Positions 26,601-38,117 of a stretch of 64,000 bases of DNA are shown in pieces. The position numbers and the translations under genes were made by a program. Position 1 is the stretch's first letter. The number at the start of each line of letters is the position of its first letter. Source of the DNA: Apostichopus japonicus. Taxonomy: Eukaryota > Echinodermata > Holothuroidea > Aspidochirotida > Stichopodidae. The DNA lies in contig NC_092575.1 of NCBI RefSeq assembly GCF_037975245.1, positions 8,016,001 through 8,080,000 on the forward strand, read 5' to 3'. Under the pieces are notes generated by a model that searched no databases, was not told the DNA's origin, and saw only the letters and a list, made by a program, of their open reading frames with translations.

Positions 26601-29600
26601 ATAAACTCTGTTCAAAGCAGATTTCATTATCTGGATGCCAATGTATGTTTCGTTGAAGACCTATAGAGCCCCCTTCACAAACTAAACCGAAATGACTTTG
26701 ACCAAACTATGTTCACCAAAATCATAGCATTGGATAATTCACAGGTTAATTGTAGCTCTGAGTTTGGAGTTATCATATTTAACAGGTTTCCAGACTTTGA
26801 TGCCTGTTGACCTCATGTGACCTTTGAGCCCAACCAATTTCAATAGGATTATTTCACTCACCAAGCTGTATCTACAATACTAAGTATTAAGTTCAAGGCA
26901 ACCGACCAACAACGACTCTACCAGCAGTATGGTGAAAGTAGAAACACTCATTATCACCATAGCAACTATAGCTCAAAATCGAGGTTGATGCATGAGATCA
27001 TGGCCACATAAATAGACAAATTCAAATATTACCTCACATAAAATCTAGCAGAGCGAGCATTGTCTTCAAGCTCGAGACATTTAACAATAATGTGCCTCCC
27101 AGATCATGTTATCTGTCTACACTGTAACATCTCTTCAATGTCACCAGAGTTGGGAATTGAAAATTAAGATTTAAGGCCCTGTCTGATTGCAGCACTGACA
27201 TTAGAACATTATGTCAATACACTGTTTGAATCTAGGTGAGACATCAGGGAAACCTGTCAAAGTAAACCATCCTCCCTATTTCCCTTTTTACAAACTAATA
27301 TTGACCCCATAATCACCTTAATTCTGATAAAAGCAAAGTACCTAAACAGGTCCTTTATCATCACAACTACCTTCTTATGAGTTGTAAAGTAGACAGGAGG
27401 CTCTCCCTTAGCCTCCCGTCACCAAACGTCAAACAAGCTTCCAACTGATCATAATTTTAATCCTGTTCTCTTCTCTCAGAAATACTCCCAGAGTTCATCC
27501 AACAACTAAATCTCTGCTAGAAATCACAGAGAGTAACTTTGTCCTATCCAGAGTTTCTTTTTTTCAGACAGCAGCACACTGTCTTTGACAACTTTACATC
27601 TGGAGAAGGTCTCCTGAGATAAAAGCCATTTTTTTTTATCCAACAACACTCCATCTTTCAACAGCAGCATTTGGATTAGTGTCAGAACTTTCCAAAGAGT
27701 GATGTGTAGATCAACAAACACTAACACTACCTAACATTGAGAGGCTTTTCCAGTGGAAGCTAAAAATACCCGCAATTCTCTCCAAAACAATTCTTTTGTT
27801 GGGAAATTCGCTCATGATAGTTAAAAAATTCAAAAAGGAAAAAAAAAACATTGGTAGCCCTGGAGAAAAATTCCTCTCTTCCCTATTAATGGAATTCCAA
27901 AGGCTGATAATTAATCAATGCATTTGAGCAATTTTGAACAACATTATGTCTCAAAGTAGAGGAACATCAGGTTTCAGGAGGAACATTGCAATCCACCAAA
28001 TTGGTAAATGTTTAACTTGTAACAACAAGTGAGACTGGCCAATCAATGCATTAGGATTATATCATTGTTGTCGGTGTTGGTCTGCAAAAGATCTATCCAA
28101 ATCAACTCAACAAGCCACTTTTACAACAAGCCACAAGTATTTTTGACAGATTTTTTGAAGACTTCTGGAAGTGTTTTGATCTGTAGCTATTTAATATTTC
28201 AATCAGAAGATAACAGAATTGAACCATAGAAGAATTGTTAGGAATGAACAATAAGTAGATATTTCATTTCAGGGCTTCTACAATACACCACAGTATTAGT
28301 ATTACAGTAGTAATGTATCCGCCAATTCAAAGTATAAAATTTATCAAGACAAGCAGTGTTCATGATTCCAATATATATACACTGTAGTACCTCCTCCACC
28401 CATATATACAGTATCATAACAATTTCGACCATATTGCTGATGTTATACACTTATATACTGCAGCTAGATTGAAACTAGTTTATAAATATAAACTTCCCTT
28501 CCTGCTCTTTGTGTGCGAACTATGTGGTTGGTTGGTTGTGTTTTGAATGCCAAGTGACCTAGTAAGACAAATCTAGGCTATTGGGGTATTTTAAAAGTGT
28601 TGTTTGTATGTGAAACAGTGAAGGTAAAGCTTTCACAAATCACAGCATACAACCCTTCTTGAACACAGTCGTGTCATTTTATAAGGTGTGTTGCGCTAAT
28701 ATGAAAAATTGTTTACATGTTCTCAAAGTGTGGCTTTAACATTTCATTAACCAGCTTATCAAATTGTTATAATGTGATATCAACATAGTTCCCTTTGGAA
28801 TAGACAGACTCACAGACAGATTGTTTCTCTGTATTGTGCAGGGTGGTAAATCAAGGGTGTAATGTTGTATGATATGGTTCATTCTGAGCTGTGAAAGCCA
28901 GTATTTGTATTCACAAACATGTACCAGCAACTTGCCAATTGGTTCCTTGCATTTTATATATTATTTTTCTTTGTAATGTATAACAATCATTGTACCATTT
29001 AATATTAATCTCCATTAAAACATTTACAATACATGAGATCCAACCAAATTTACAACTTTTGGAATCATTACATTGTATTCAGGCTTAGAACTAACACACT
29101 GAGGTTCTCAACATAGGTACTGTATGCAACTAATACCGAGCTTCAACTATGCTATATTGTCTATCTTGTCCATGTGTTTTCAGAATGACTCCACTTGACC
29201 ATACATATCGGGAATCAAGGTATCGAATAAAAGACACGTCCGCATGTTGATGCAACATAGCTTCATTCAATTTAAAATCAGTGGCTTGTGGACCATAAAT
29301 AACACACTCTTGAGTGGAAAAATTAAAAGCAACCTATTGATTTCAAAATCAGCCATAATGTTATTTAACTAGGGGCTGCCCCTGTAACAATAGCAGAACA
29401 ATGTCACCCTTTTGAGATACCTAAGAAAGGTTCAAACTGTAATCCAAATTGCATTGATTTTCTTAGGTTGAGTATTCTTGCCCTGTGATCAATAATTACC
29501 CACATCAGTTACATGTAGCTAGAAGGATATCACACATGGTTCTCTCGTTTTGAGAAAGCTATTAAAAGAATGAAACCAACTTCAGTCATATATCAAAGGA

Positions 29601-31222
29601 TAAAGAAAGTATCCATTATTTATTTACTTTTGGCAGAAAAGTGAAAATTTCAGTTCAAGCAGTTCCCTGTCCAAACAAATGATGTAAGGAAGCTAGAAGA
29701 ATGGTACCTATATCCAAATTATGATCAATACTAGAATATGCAAACAAAATACACAACTCAATCTCATTGTTTTTTCCTCTGTTTTGCATGGTGAATTTAA
29801 TAGGTAGGAAATGGTACTACATACTACACTGGAAAGTGCAGACCACAGTTCTAGACCTTTGTTTACTACACATTGTAACAGTGCACAGCTACACTGTAGC
29901 ATCTTGTCAATGGGAACTTGCGACTGTGTAGGCGACCAACGCACAAAACAGCAGGTACTGAGCTCACAGAAACAGTCAGAACTAACTCCTGGGGAAATTC
30001 ACTCTCCACTCCTACCCACACAATCAGTAGTCACACACACAACTATCAGGGAACTTCCTGTCAGCCATAAAATACAATCATTTCTTGGAAATAAGTGCAG
30101 TCAGAGGAAAGGTCTCCAATGCTGCCTTGGCAACAAAAGGCTGAGCACACTAATTAACAACATTGGCAGTTTAACTTTTGGCAATAACTACAAAATTAAT
30201 AGTCTTAAACTTAAAGCAAAGTAACTGGTTGATTCAAAAAATTTCCAGAATAGTACTTCAGATTTGTGTTCTGTTTGAAATGTAGTCAAGACTGAAGTTA
30301 AATGTTCAATTACAACAACAACAACAACAAAAGACACAAAAGTATGTGGCCACTTAAACATAAACCTATGTTATTGTGATAAAGCATATTAAACAGAAAC
30401 TTTTTTTTATTACTGAAAAAAACATTACCAAATTTTCAAAAAAGAAATTTTTGACGGATATTCAGGTACTCACTAAGGAGTTTTAAGACTTTACAGTAAC
30501 TACCAATGAAATATATATATTGTTTATGAGACATGAATTGAATGCTTTCGATCATACACACTCAACATGTATGTATCAACTGTACTGTACTAAAGCACAT
30601 GCTAATATGACAGGAGGACGTTGTGTAGTTTTCTGACTTCCTTACAGTTCTCTTTATCAAGCTAACCCTTGGTTAGGGTTCACACTTCATTGTCCTAAAC
30701 TGGAAGGATCAAATCCTTTTTTGTTCCCTGTATTCGCAGGTTTAACACGCCATTGTTCCTTCAATAAAGCAGGCATTGAAGCAGGCATTGTACACCCTTG
30801 CCCATCCAACCATGTAAGTGATATCAAAGACCCACTTGTGGGAAAATTTGTAAAAGTGCAAAATAATACTTTTGTACGTCGATTAATGCACTGTAAAGAA
30901 ATCTGTTTAACTGGCATTAGCAACATTATTTATGGATAAAATCACATTTCAAAAAAGGATAGTTATGCATAGACATTTTTTTATTTTTTATTTATTTGTA
31001 CTATTAATAACACAGTGAACTGCTACAATTATTAACACAGCAAGCTGTTAATACTAATGATTAACACAGCCTTCATCATTCATAATTAAGCCAGCCCGCG
31101 CTCTATTGAATCTTCAATTTCATTTCATCTAATCATGACCAGGTGTTTACAAAAAAGCTTTGAAAAAACAAAATTCAGGAACCAGGGAACTCGAAGATAA
31201 CAACGGAAATCATAACACTTAC
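23601..31222 (-). other. msi: Musashi intron 2
   Basis: The intron is 7.6 kb. It contains a G-rich polypurine tract at 25851-25938, a perfect AGGTCA-type DR4 at 26808-26823 inside a repeat-like stretch, an (ACA)n run near 30320, and a 137-codon plus-strand open frame at 29811-30224 with no recognisable domain. I saw no RNA gene. Confidence 0.85.
25851..25938 (+). repeat. G-rich polypurine tract
   Basis: About 88 bp are almost entirely G and A, with many runs of four to six G (units like GGAGGGGGAGGGG). The tract could form G-quadruplexes or a triplex (H-DNA) on this strand. It is in intron 2. Confidence 0.85.
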
Positions 31223-31263
31223 CAGAGGTGGTATTCCAGCTGAGACCACCGACAAACATTTTT
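31223..31263 (-). CDS. msi: Musashi exon 2: RNP2 strand of RRM1
   Basis: This 41-bp exon has an acceptor ending TTTTTCAG and a donor G|GTAAGT (GT at 31222-31221). With the two bases from exon 1 it encodes GKMFVGGLSWNTTS (residues 21-34) plus one base of an Asp codon. KMFVGGL is the RNP2 motif on the first beta strand of the RRM. Phe24 and Trp30 sit where Musashi proteins have aromatic residues that stack on RNA bases. Family members usually have KMFIGGLSWQT, so the I-to-V and Q-to-N changes are conservative. The exon is easily missed by ORF searches because of its size. Entry phase is 2 and exit phase is 1. Confidence 0.95.
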
Positions 31264-34200
31264 CTGAAAAATAAATAACAAAAACAGTTACACAACATCT
31301 CAAATTTCACAATTGGGAGCATCTAAATATATATATGCAGGAAATCCATAACCAATTATCAGCTCTTAAAAAGGTCAAAGTGTTGATATGATCAATGAAA
31401 AAATTAAGAATGGAACGCATGCTGTCCTGAGTACTATAGCGACCAAACAACTCAGATCAATTGGGGAAGCAAAAGATGGACTGGAGAGTAGTAGTGTTGG
31501 AAAAAGAACCCATAAATGCATCTTACATGTCAAGATTCCTGAGCACTACAAATAAACGGTTACACGGCAAACTTGATCTGCTTGCTAGAAACTTATAAGC
31601 AACTGGATTATTTAGAGAGCTAACTGTATCTACTGCCACCATGTCACATATAATGTCACATATAATCATGTAACATATATGATGTCACATATAATCACTG
31701 TAAGCTATTGTCAACATGTTATCTTAGTGGTCTTCCACCTTGGTACAGTATCTTAGCACTGATCATCATGTGACTAAGACCAGCAAACTTACATAACACT
31801 CAGTAACCAGCTGTCTCTTCCCCCCCCCCCCCCCTGAACCTAATATAAAGCTATGCCCAATGGTCCCCTATGTCACACCTGTATGTCGTGCCAGATTGGT
31901 TGGGATCGAAACATATCATATCTCTGTTCCACAAGTTATAGAAATCAAAACTTTGAGCTATCAATTTAACCTCAAAGTAGCCCAAATGGCACATAGAACC
32001 CACTATTTAAGTAAGACAACCTGTTAACATGAGTTGCACAATCTCGCTCTTGCTTCAGCACAGCAATGCAAAGTAAAACTGTTCAGAATTTACAAAACCA
32101 ACTCCCAAAGACGTGCAACCTTGAACTAACAAACTTCAACCAACAAAATAGACAAATATCTTTAAACCTTGCCCTTTGTTTGATGATTGAAGCCAAATGG
32201 ATGAATTTCCTGGTCCCTAGTAAGATGGGGGTGTTTGCACAGTCCATTAAACTTAGCATTGTGACCAGAGAGATGATCTGACACTGTAGACTGTGCACAC
32301 CAGGCCTATTGTTTTCAGAACAAAAAGAGCAAAAAAGGGCATTGCCAATCCCCTTTTTACATCACTCCATGACAAATATAAAGGCTTGCCCGCTACTCCA
32401 TTAATCTTAATCAAATATTGTCCCAGCTTTAAGACATATGGACCCCTGATGAAGGACAACAGCTCTAATAATGACAAGAGAGTCAGAGGAGGAAATTGTC
32501 AAAGAAATACTGACAGCAGCAAAAGAGATTCTGTAAAGATTTTCAAGAAATCTCAGGAATTGTAATAACAGGGATTATTATTCAAAATGCTATTATATTC
32601 AGTTGGTTTGGTTCTACTGACTTAACTCCTACTGGCCCATAGCTTAAATTAAATAGCAAAGAAGGAACCGACGACATTTCTACTGGGTAGATGTCATGTA
32701 AATTTAACCCAGCAGTGTTTGGTGTCTCTATAATTCTATCATGTATCAATAGCTTAGCTTAATTAGGCAGTGAAAGTACTGGCAAATAAGAGGCCTCAGC
32801 AATGGAATGCACAGAATGATCTGGTATCGTTAAGCTACAGAATTAGCGCTACTCAAATTAGGCAACTACAATGCTAAGATACATAGTACCATAGTACCCT
32901 AACATTATTTGATGATTAAAAAAAAAAAAAATTTTTGTAAACCTCAAAGTTGATATGCAAAAAGGTGAACTGAAAACTATTCCTTGGTTGCTGTAATGTT
33001 TTTGTTTACTTACTAACATAATTTAAGCCAAAGCAAATATTTTAATTTCCTCAATTGCAATCGTATTTTGTTTGTCAACCAAACAAGAAACAGTCAACTA
33101 TGTGCAAGTTCCCTATGATGGATCAATACTGTATGTTAGTCACACATGTCTCTTCTGATCAGCAAACATTGGCGAACATGAACACTGGAAGACAGCCTAC
33201 AGTTAAATTAAGACGTCTTTTAAGTTTTACTTGTGCTCCTCTACTTGGTTTTAAAAGCTGAATATCCCTGCATGATCTCAAGAGAAGGTCACTGCAGAAA
33301 CAATCTCTCAATATTTTCATGACTCCGGGACTGAATTAACAAAGTTTGACAAGCAATCTTGGGCAAAGTCATATCACAAAATATAAAAGCCCTTTTCAAC
33401 CAAGCAGAGCTGGAATTGTGTTTGACAATCATTCGGCAGTATTCATTTATTATACATGAATGCTCATCTGTTCGACTGTCACTTTCCAAAATAATTGTGA
33501 AGATTACGATGATGCAAACTCTGAGTAACGCAACAATGGGCCCAACTTGGAGGGGGGGGGGAGGTGAAGGAATATGGAAAAACAGCATTTATGCTACCAT
33601 CTGCCATAATTGAAATGTGCCTTTAAATTTGGGGTATCAATCAACCATAGGAAATACCAAACTGGCTGACAGGAATCTAACTGATTGAGAAATTATGTCT
33701 CATGCCATTGACAAAATCATACTTGAGGGGTAGTAACCATGAGTCTTAGCACACAACCTGAGACGATCTAGCTAAGCTGTAACTATGGGAAGGTAGAAGG
33801 TAGACCAGAAACAGTAATGCTAGGACAATACCTGGAATAATACAGGTGGTCACATCAATAGCCTTATTGACATGGCTTTGTAATTTCCCATGACAGGGGG
33901 CTATTAATTCATTTCCTAGTTATTAGCTGGAACAGATTTGAAAGCTTGTTAGCTCTTGGAACTGATTGTAAGTAACTTGGTAGGTAGCCAAAGCTACTCA
34001 CTTGGCCTAGCTGCGGCTAGATTAAATATTTGGGAAATAGTTAAATCATCAGCAGTGTAGACTTGTTTTCAGTTCAACCAGATCAATGTGAAATGAGCTG
34101 TTTCATTAAAAAATTTGAATGTACTTAAATTTTCCTTCTAGCATTCTGAATTCTTTGATAGTTTTAATTGGATGATGTATTTTGGAAATTATACCTTGAT

Positions 34201-34974
34201 GAACTTTGTGCTATATTATATTGCACTATTAATATTTGATTTTCCATTGATGCTTGAGCTCTCCCTTCCCCCTGCCTGTAGTTTTCGACCTTAACTGTAC
34301 AACTTCAAACCCAGAATACGCCTAACTTTAGTCTTTATTAATTATACCTAGGTCTTGAAGGTTTGCTGAAAACACTCATTGCCTTTCTACTATTCTACAT
34401 TTGCTATAAAAATTATATAATGATCGAAAAAGCAGTGACTACTACTGTTTACCTCCTCATGACTGAGCATCCCTACAAATGAGCCAAGTATTAAGCTGAA
34501 AATAATCGGCCTATCACTCCGAGCTGCTGACCTGGGCCTAGGCCTAACTGTACCTAAAGACATTCTACCACTATGGACCCCAGATTCGCGCTATGACTAA
34601 CGTTATATTGATACTTAGCACGTTTATACATTAAAATGGTTTGATAAGCTTAGGTAACTCTACGTAGTATATCCTTGCGAATTTTACAAACATCACTTCT
34701 CAAATATTTCGAAAATTAATTCAAACATCACTTGAATTACAGTGAGCATGTGTAGATTGGTTGTCATCCATCGCAAAACATTGTATCGGTACACATTTCA
34801 AGCACTTTCTATATAGACAATCCACTGTTATGGAGTACTTCACGTGAGTCATCCATTAAAAATCTCACCACAGCTGATTTTCAAACCACAATAACATCTG
34901 CAAAATTCGCGGTCTATGCGGATGAGGACGAAATTACTCAACGGCGTTCGCCCGTACAGTCTGATCATACTTAC
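31264..34974 (-). other. msi: Musashi intron 1
   Basis: The intron is 3.7 kb, with donor GTAAGT and acceptor TTTTTCAG. It holds C tracts at about 31819 and a G tract at 33551, a short imperfect repeat of gtcacatataat at about 31640-31697, an A13 run at 32918, and otherwise unique-looking AT-rich sequence. Short open frames here resemble nothing known to me. Confidence 0.85.
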
Positions 34975-35036
34975 CCGGGGTCGTGAACATTGCTATCCTC
35001 AATGCGAGGGGTGCTTTGCTGGCTCGTAGAATCCAT
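34975..35036 (-). CDS. msi: Musashi exon 1: start codon and N-terminal tail
   Basis: This 62-bp coding stretch begins with ATG at 35036-35034 and encodes 20 residues, MDSTSQQSTPRIEDSNVHDP, plus two bases of a Gly codon. It ends at a strong donor (GG|GTAAGT, GT at 34974-34973). The Ser/Thr/Gln-rich tail ending HDPG directly before the RRM matches the N-terminal layout of Musashi proteins, in which a short variable tail ends in HDP(G/C) before KMF. The start was chosen because it gives this conserved layout and an N-terminus of the usual length. Phase 2 continues correctly into exon 2. The tail is poorly conserved between species, so its identity rests on the join to exon 2. Confidence 0.9.
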
Positions 35037-35080
35037 TACGTGGTATTTCTGTGAACTACAAAAATCTAAGAGATGCGATC

Positions 35081-35246
35081 CTGAGGAAAGTAAGCTACAA
35101 ACTTAAGAGCAAAATAATCTACACCGGGGGAAGAAGGTACTGTAAACTGTCCCCACGCTACTAATCTGTATAGTCCCGCACGTGAGTGTCCTAGTCGACG
35201 TACATAAAGTGATCTAACTAAGCCAAGAATACGTACAAAGAGCTCC
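35081..35246 (-). other. possible 5' UTR intron
   Basis: On the minus strand a donor-like GTAAGTT lies near 35246-35240. An acceptor-like tract, CTTACTTTCCTCAG, ends at 35081, 45 bp before the Musashi start codon. A small intron here would leave a short upstream noncoding exon. Both sites are good by eye but could be chance; a transcript would settle it. Confidence 0.3.
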
Positions 35247-35269
35247 AACTTACTCTACACATTGTGTGT

Positions 35270-35279
35270 GGGCGGGAAC
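35270..35279 (-). promoter_or_regulatory. GC box / E2F-like site
   Basis: GGGCGGGAAC reads GTTCCCGCCC on the gene strand, combining a GC box with a TTCCCGCC E2F-type core. It lies about 235 bp upstream of the Musashi ATG, inside the CpG-bearing stretch. Confidence 0.4.
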
Positions 35280-35344
35280 AATTGAAACGCGCGGCATTCA
35301 CAAAGGGCGCGTTCGCGTTTGATTGACAGATTTAGACCGATTTT

Positions 35345-35350
35345 GATTGG
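35345..35350 (-). promoter_or_regulatory. CCAAT box
   Basis: GATTGG on the plus strand reads CCAATC in the direction of the Musashi gene, in the context AGCCAATC. It lies about 310 bp upstream of the ATG and 70 bp upstream of the GC box, plausible for NF-Y binding. Confidence 0.4.
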
Positions 35351-35400
35351 CTTAAAATGCGGTCATTCACTGGTCACCGTAGCGATTAGATCAATGGTGA

Positions 35401-35408
35401 TGACGTCA
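35401..35408. promoter_or_regulatory. perfect cAMP response element (CRE)
   Basis: TGACGTCA, the palindromic CREB/ATF site, lies about 365 bp upstream of the Musashi ATG and 12 bp from an ETS core at 35420-35427. CRE, ETS and CCAAT together are a common set in CpG promoters. Confidence 0.45.
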
Positions 35409-35419
35409 CCTTCAACTAC

Positions 35420-35427
35420 ACTTCCGG
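35420..35427 (-). promoter_or_regulatory. ETS-family site
   Basis: ACTTCCGG reads CCGGAAGT on the gene strand, the consensus ETS/GABP core. It sits at the outer edge of the presumed promoter. Confidence 0.4.
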
Positions 35428-35440
35428 CACTCCTCGAACA

Positions 35441-37744
35441 CTACATAACGCTGTAAAACTTCTCAACGAGAAATGTATTAAAGGAGTGACCAGAAATTTG
35501 TTCGCAATATTTTTATTTTCTTTATACATAAAACGTTCGTTGCTGTACGGTTGCTTTTGATGATAGGAAAGGATATCGAAGGATTTCTCTGTAATTCGTG
35601 CATTGCATCAAGGGAAAATGTGCAAACTTAAACTGCATGTATCTGAATTGTTTTCGGAAGGTTACTGGAACAATAAAAGGAATCGAGCCGACGGGCAAGC
35701 TAGGAATCATGTAGGTCTCAAAACTTTCCTGAATGTTTTGGTTTTACCCACGTGAACGTTACATTATTTCATACCGCAAGCAATAACATATTGTAATATA
35801 AAGATATTATGTTTAGGGTGGGGCCTTAACAGCAAACTTGATATCACAACAGGACTCGGGCAGGCAAAATTTATCACGTTTAGCGCCTGAAAAAAATGGA
35901 GGAAAAACGTTTTGGTGTATTTGACAAAAGAGAAACTTTCTCATGTTGCAGGCCTGATGCAATTAAAAAGGAGAAGAGAGTTTATATTCCCGTAATTTTA
36001 GACACCACCGTGTTCATTAGGCCTACGTCTTTTATTTACTTCAAAAGGTACGATTACGACAGGAAAGCGATCTTCAGAAATGTGGTCATAACGAACGGTG
36101 AAATACAAGGCATCTAAAATATCGAGGAATTTACGAACTAACGGAATTCCGTGCCGTTACCATGGAGAACCAAAATGGCTACACCTTGCTCGTAGGATCG
36201 CCTCCAAACTTGAAATCCAAGGAAATGTTTTGGTTTGTTTTTTCGGTCGATTGCGTTCAGGGCCCGTATACCGTTTTTAAGGGATTTATATACCGAAAGC
36301 AATTTAAGGACGAAATGAAGATTGAACGGTGACGATGTTTAATCACTTCGTCGCATTCGTAGTACGTGTTTCGAAGGTGAAAAGAATATTACTTAAAGAA
36401 GCAATATAAGCCAAGTGGCTACAGTACGTATTGTTTGCAAAAAAAATAATGTTAAGTGTAAATTGAGTGTACGGTATGTAACATAGGTCTATACAGGAAC
36501 ACAAAACCAGTCGAATGGAACTACTGAATGACAGATTATTTCCACTGGTGATAGGGATTTCCTAAGTGGATAAAGGACAAGTTGGTAACCAACGAAATGG
36601 GGGGAGGGGTGGTATATAAGAAGAGGTGGAGGGGTAGCACGGTATGACCTCAAACCATTGTTCAGATTGGAAGAAACTTACAGTAAATGGGGGGGGGGGG
36701 GGTAAACAGGAGGTATTAGAGGGGTTGAGACGCAGTCAATTGGGGTGGGCGGGGGGGGTCCACCTCCAGCTTTTCTAGAAAATATTAATATTAGATCACC
36801 ATGGATACTTGTAAAGTTGCACCGTAAAATGAAAAAACTGTGCAATACGGGCGAGCAATGTTTAGACAATTTGTTAAACAATCCACCCTACGAGAAAGTT
36901 CCTAGCCGATGGTGGACAATCCCCTACCCCCATGTATCGTCTCCTCCTCTTCTCGTGCCACCCACCCCCCCCCCCCACCTCCTCCTTCCTCATTTGGGTA
37001 CACTGCGCTATTAAAACCTACCGTTCTAGTGGTTAAGTATAACTTAGGCTATATGTATTTTGCTAAAGACACTAATAAAAAGCCAACTTAATCCCCATCA
37101 TCCACGTGAACTGATGACGCGTAACATATTCATCAACTTCGCCGATGAAATAACTTGAATCTAAGATGCTAATTAAAGGGAACTCGGCCAACAATTTCTG
37201 GTGACGTCAGAGTCGTTGTTATAGAAATATAAATTGTAGCAAATATGACAGCGAAACTGTAGCACCGGGAATACATAATGATATATGGTATTGTAGATTC
37301 AGTCCCCTAACAACGAAATATACAAATGATTAAAAGAAATGATCACCGTGACGTGAGATGAAAATTCTAGAAGTGTTCAAATAACAACACATGGTGTCGT
37401 GTATTATTATTATGTATAGGCCATCATGCATGTATGCATGAATATTAGGAGAATGCAGTGTAGTACCGGTATATATGTGTATGTCGTGTGCCTGTTGTTG
37501 GGACGGAAAGGAATGTTGTGGAATATAGCCTAACTGAAAGATCAAGCATTTTACTCCTGAATGAGAGTGTTGCCAATGACAATAAATTGGGGATATATAT
37601 GTAGACCCTATTTCGCGTAGTATACCCCTCCCGAAGGGTGTCATAAACGGAGGCATTATCTTTGGCTTGTATGACAAAGATCATTGTGAAGAAACAACCT
37701 CTTTAAACAGCTTAGAAAAATCTTGTTCCGCTTGAGAGATATCT
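35441..37744. other. Musashi upstream flank, no gene recognised
   Basis: Contains a 73-codon plus-strand frame at 35896-36117 (start MEEKRFGVFDKR) that diverges from Musashi but has no recognisable domain, G and C tracts at 36687, 36750 and 36967, and a CRE at 37202-37209. Otherwise unremarkable AT-rich sequence. Confidence 0.5.
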
Positions 37745-38117
37745 TAGGTGAAGGGTAGTGTCTCTGAGCTGTTATTTTATAAGTCTGTGATGTCATATAT
37801 AGTGTCACTATAGGAAACCTATTACATCGTAGGTGAAAGCATGGAGCTATAAACAGAGCTCCATGGTGAAAGGTAGTGTCTCTGAGCTGTTATTTTGTAA
37901 GTCTGTGACGTCATAATGCCACTAGGATAGGAAACCTATTACATCGTAGGTGAAGGGTGGTGTCTCTGAGCTGTTATTTTAAAATTCTGTGATGTCACAG
38001 TGCCACTAGGATAGGAAACCTATTACATCGTAGGTGGAGGGTAGTGTCTCTGAGCTGTTATTTTGTAAGTCTGTGATGTCATAGTGCCACCAGGTCTAGG
38101 ATATGAAACCTATTACT
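37745..38117. repeat. 84-87-bp tandem array, four copies
   Basis: Copies are 37745-37829, 37830-37946, 37947-38030 and 38031-38117. Each begins TAGGTGRA(A/G)GG-like, includes GTGTCTCTGAGCTGTTATTTT and TGTGA(T/C)GTCA (split here for length), and ends GAAACCTATTAC. The second copy is about 33 bp longer because of a palindromic insertion at 37840-37865 with its duplicated flank. Confidence 0.9.
37840..37865. mobile_element. 26-bp palindromic insertion with target duplication
   Basis: Arms CATGGAGCT and AGCTCCATG flank an 8-base centre (ATAAACAG). The insertion is bordered on both sides by GTGAAAG (37833-37839 and 37866-37872). The three sister copies of the tandem array lack both the palindrome and the duplication, so it is a clean insertion. 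Too small to encode anything. Confidence 0.7.

Larger units (their letters stand above)
1..35036 (-). other. msi: Musashi-family gene, 5' part of the coding region (exons 1-4 and introns)
   Basis: Four exons on the minus strand join in frame to give 90 residues. Visible in order are a roughly 20-residue polar N-terminal tail ending HDPG, RNP2 (KMFVGGL, residues 22-28, followed by SW) and RNP1 (RGFGFVTF, residues 62-69). The HDPG-KMF junction, the block RECMIMRDP and the RNP1 context FVDPLSVDQVL match the first RNA recognition motif of Musashi proteins much better than DAZAP1 or hnRNP A/B. Musashi proteins bind UAG-containing 3' UTR motifs through two RRMs and control translation, classically in neural stem cells; that role is family knowledge, not shown here. 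The end of RRM1, RRM2 and the C-terminal region must lie left of base 1, since I found no matching exon in 1-8908. Intron phases are 2, 1, 2 and 0. No frameshift or missing RNP residue is seen. Confidence 0.93.
35037..35440 (-). promoter_or_regulatory. msi: Musashi 5' UTR and likely promoter region
   Basis: The sequence just upstream of the Musashi start is noticeably richer in C, G and CpG than the introns. Stretches such as cgcgcggc and gggcgcgttcgcg lie at 35288-35318. On the gene's side of the helix it carries a GC box or E2F-like site (35270-35279), an inverted CCAAT box (35345-35350), a perfect CRE (35401-35408) and a perfect ETS core ACTTCCGG (35420-35427). No TATA box is evident. This resembles a TATA-less broad promoter, with transcription starting perhaps around 35.2-35.35 kb. 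Function is inferred from position and motifs only. Confidence 0.6.

Noticed and set aside
29811-30224. 137-codon plus-strand frame in intron 2
   Set aside because: Antisense to Musashi, no recognisable domain, no transcript signals; length is plausible by chance.
35896-36117. 73-codon frame divergent from the Musashi promoter
   Set aside because: Tempting as a divergent gene, but short, unrecognisable and without clear donor or poly(A) context.
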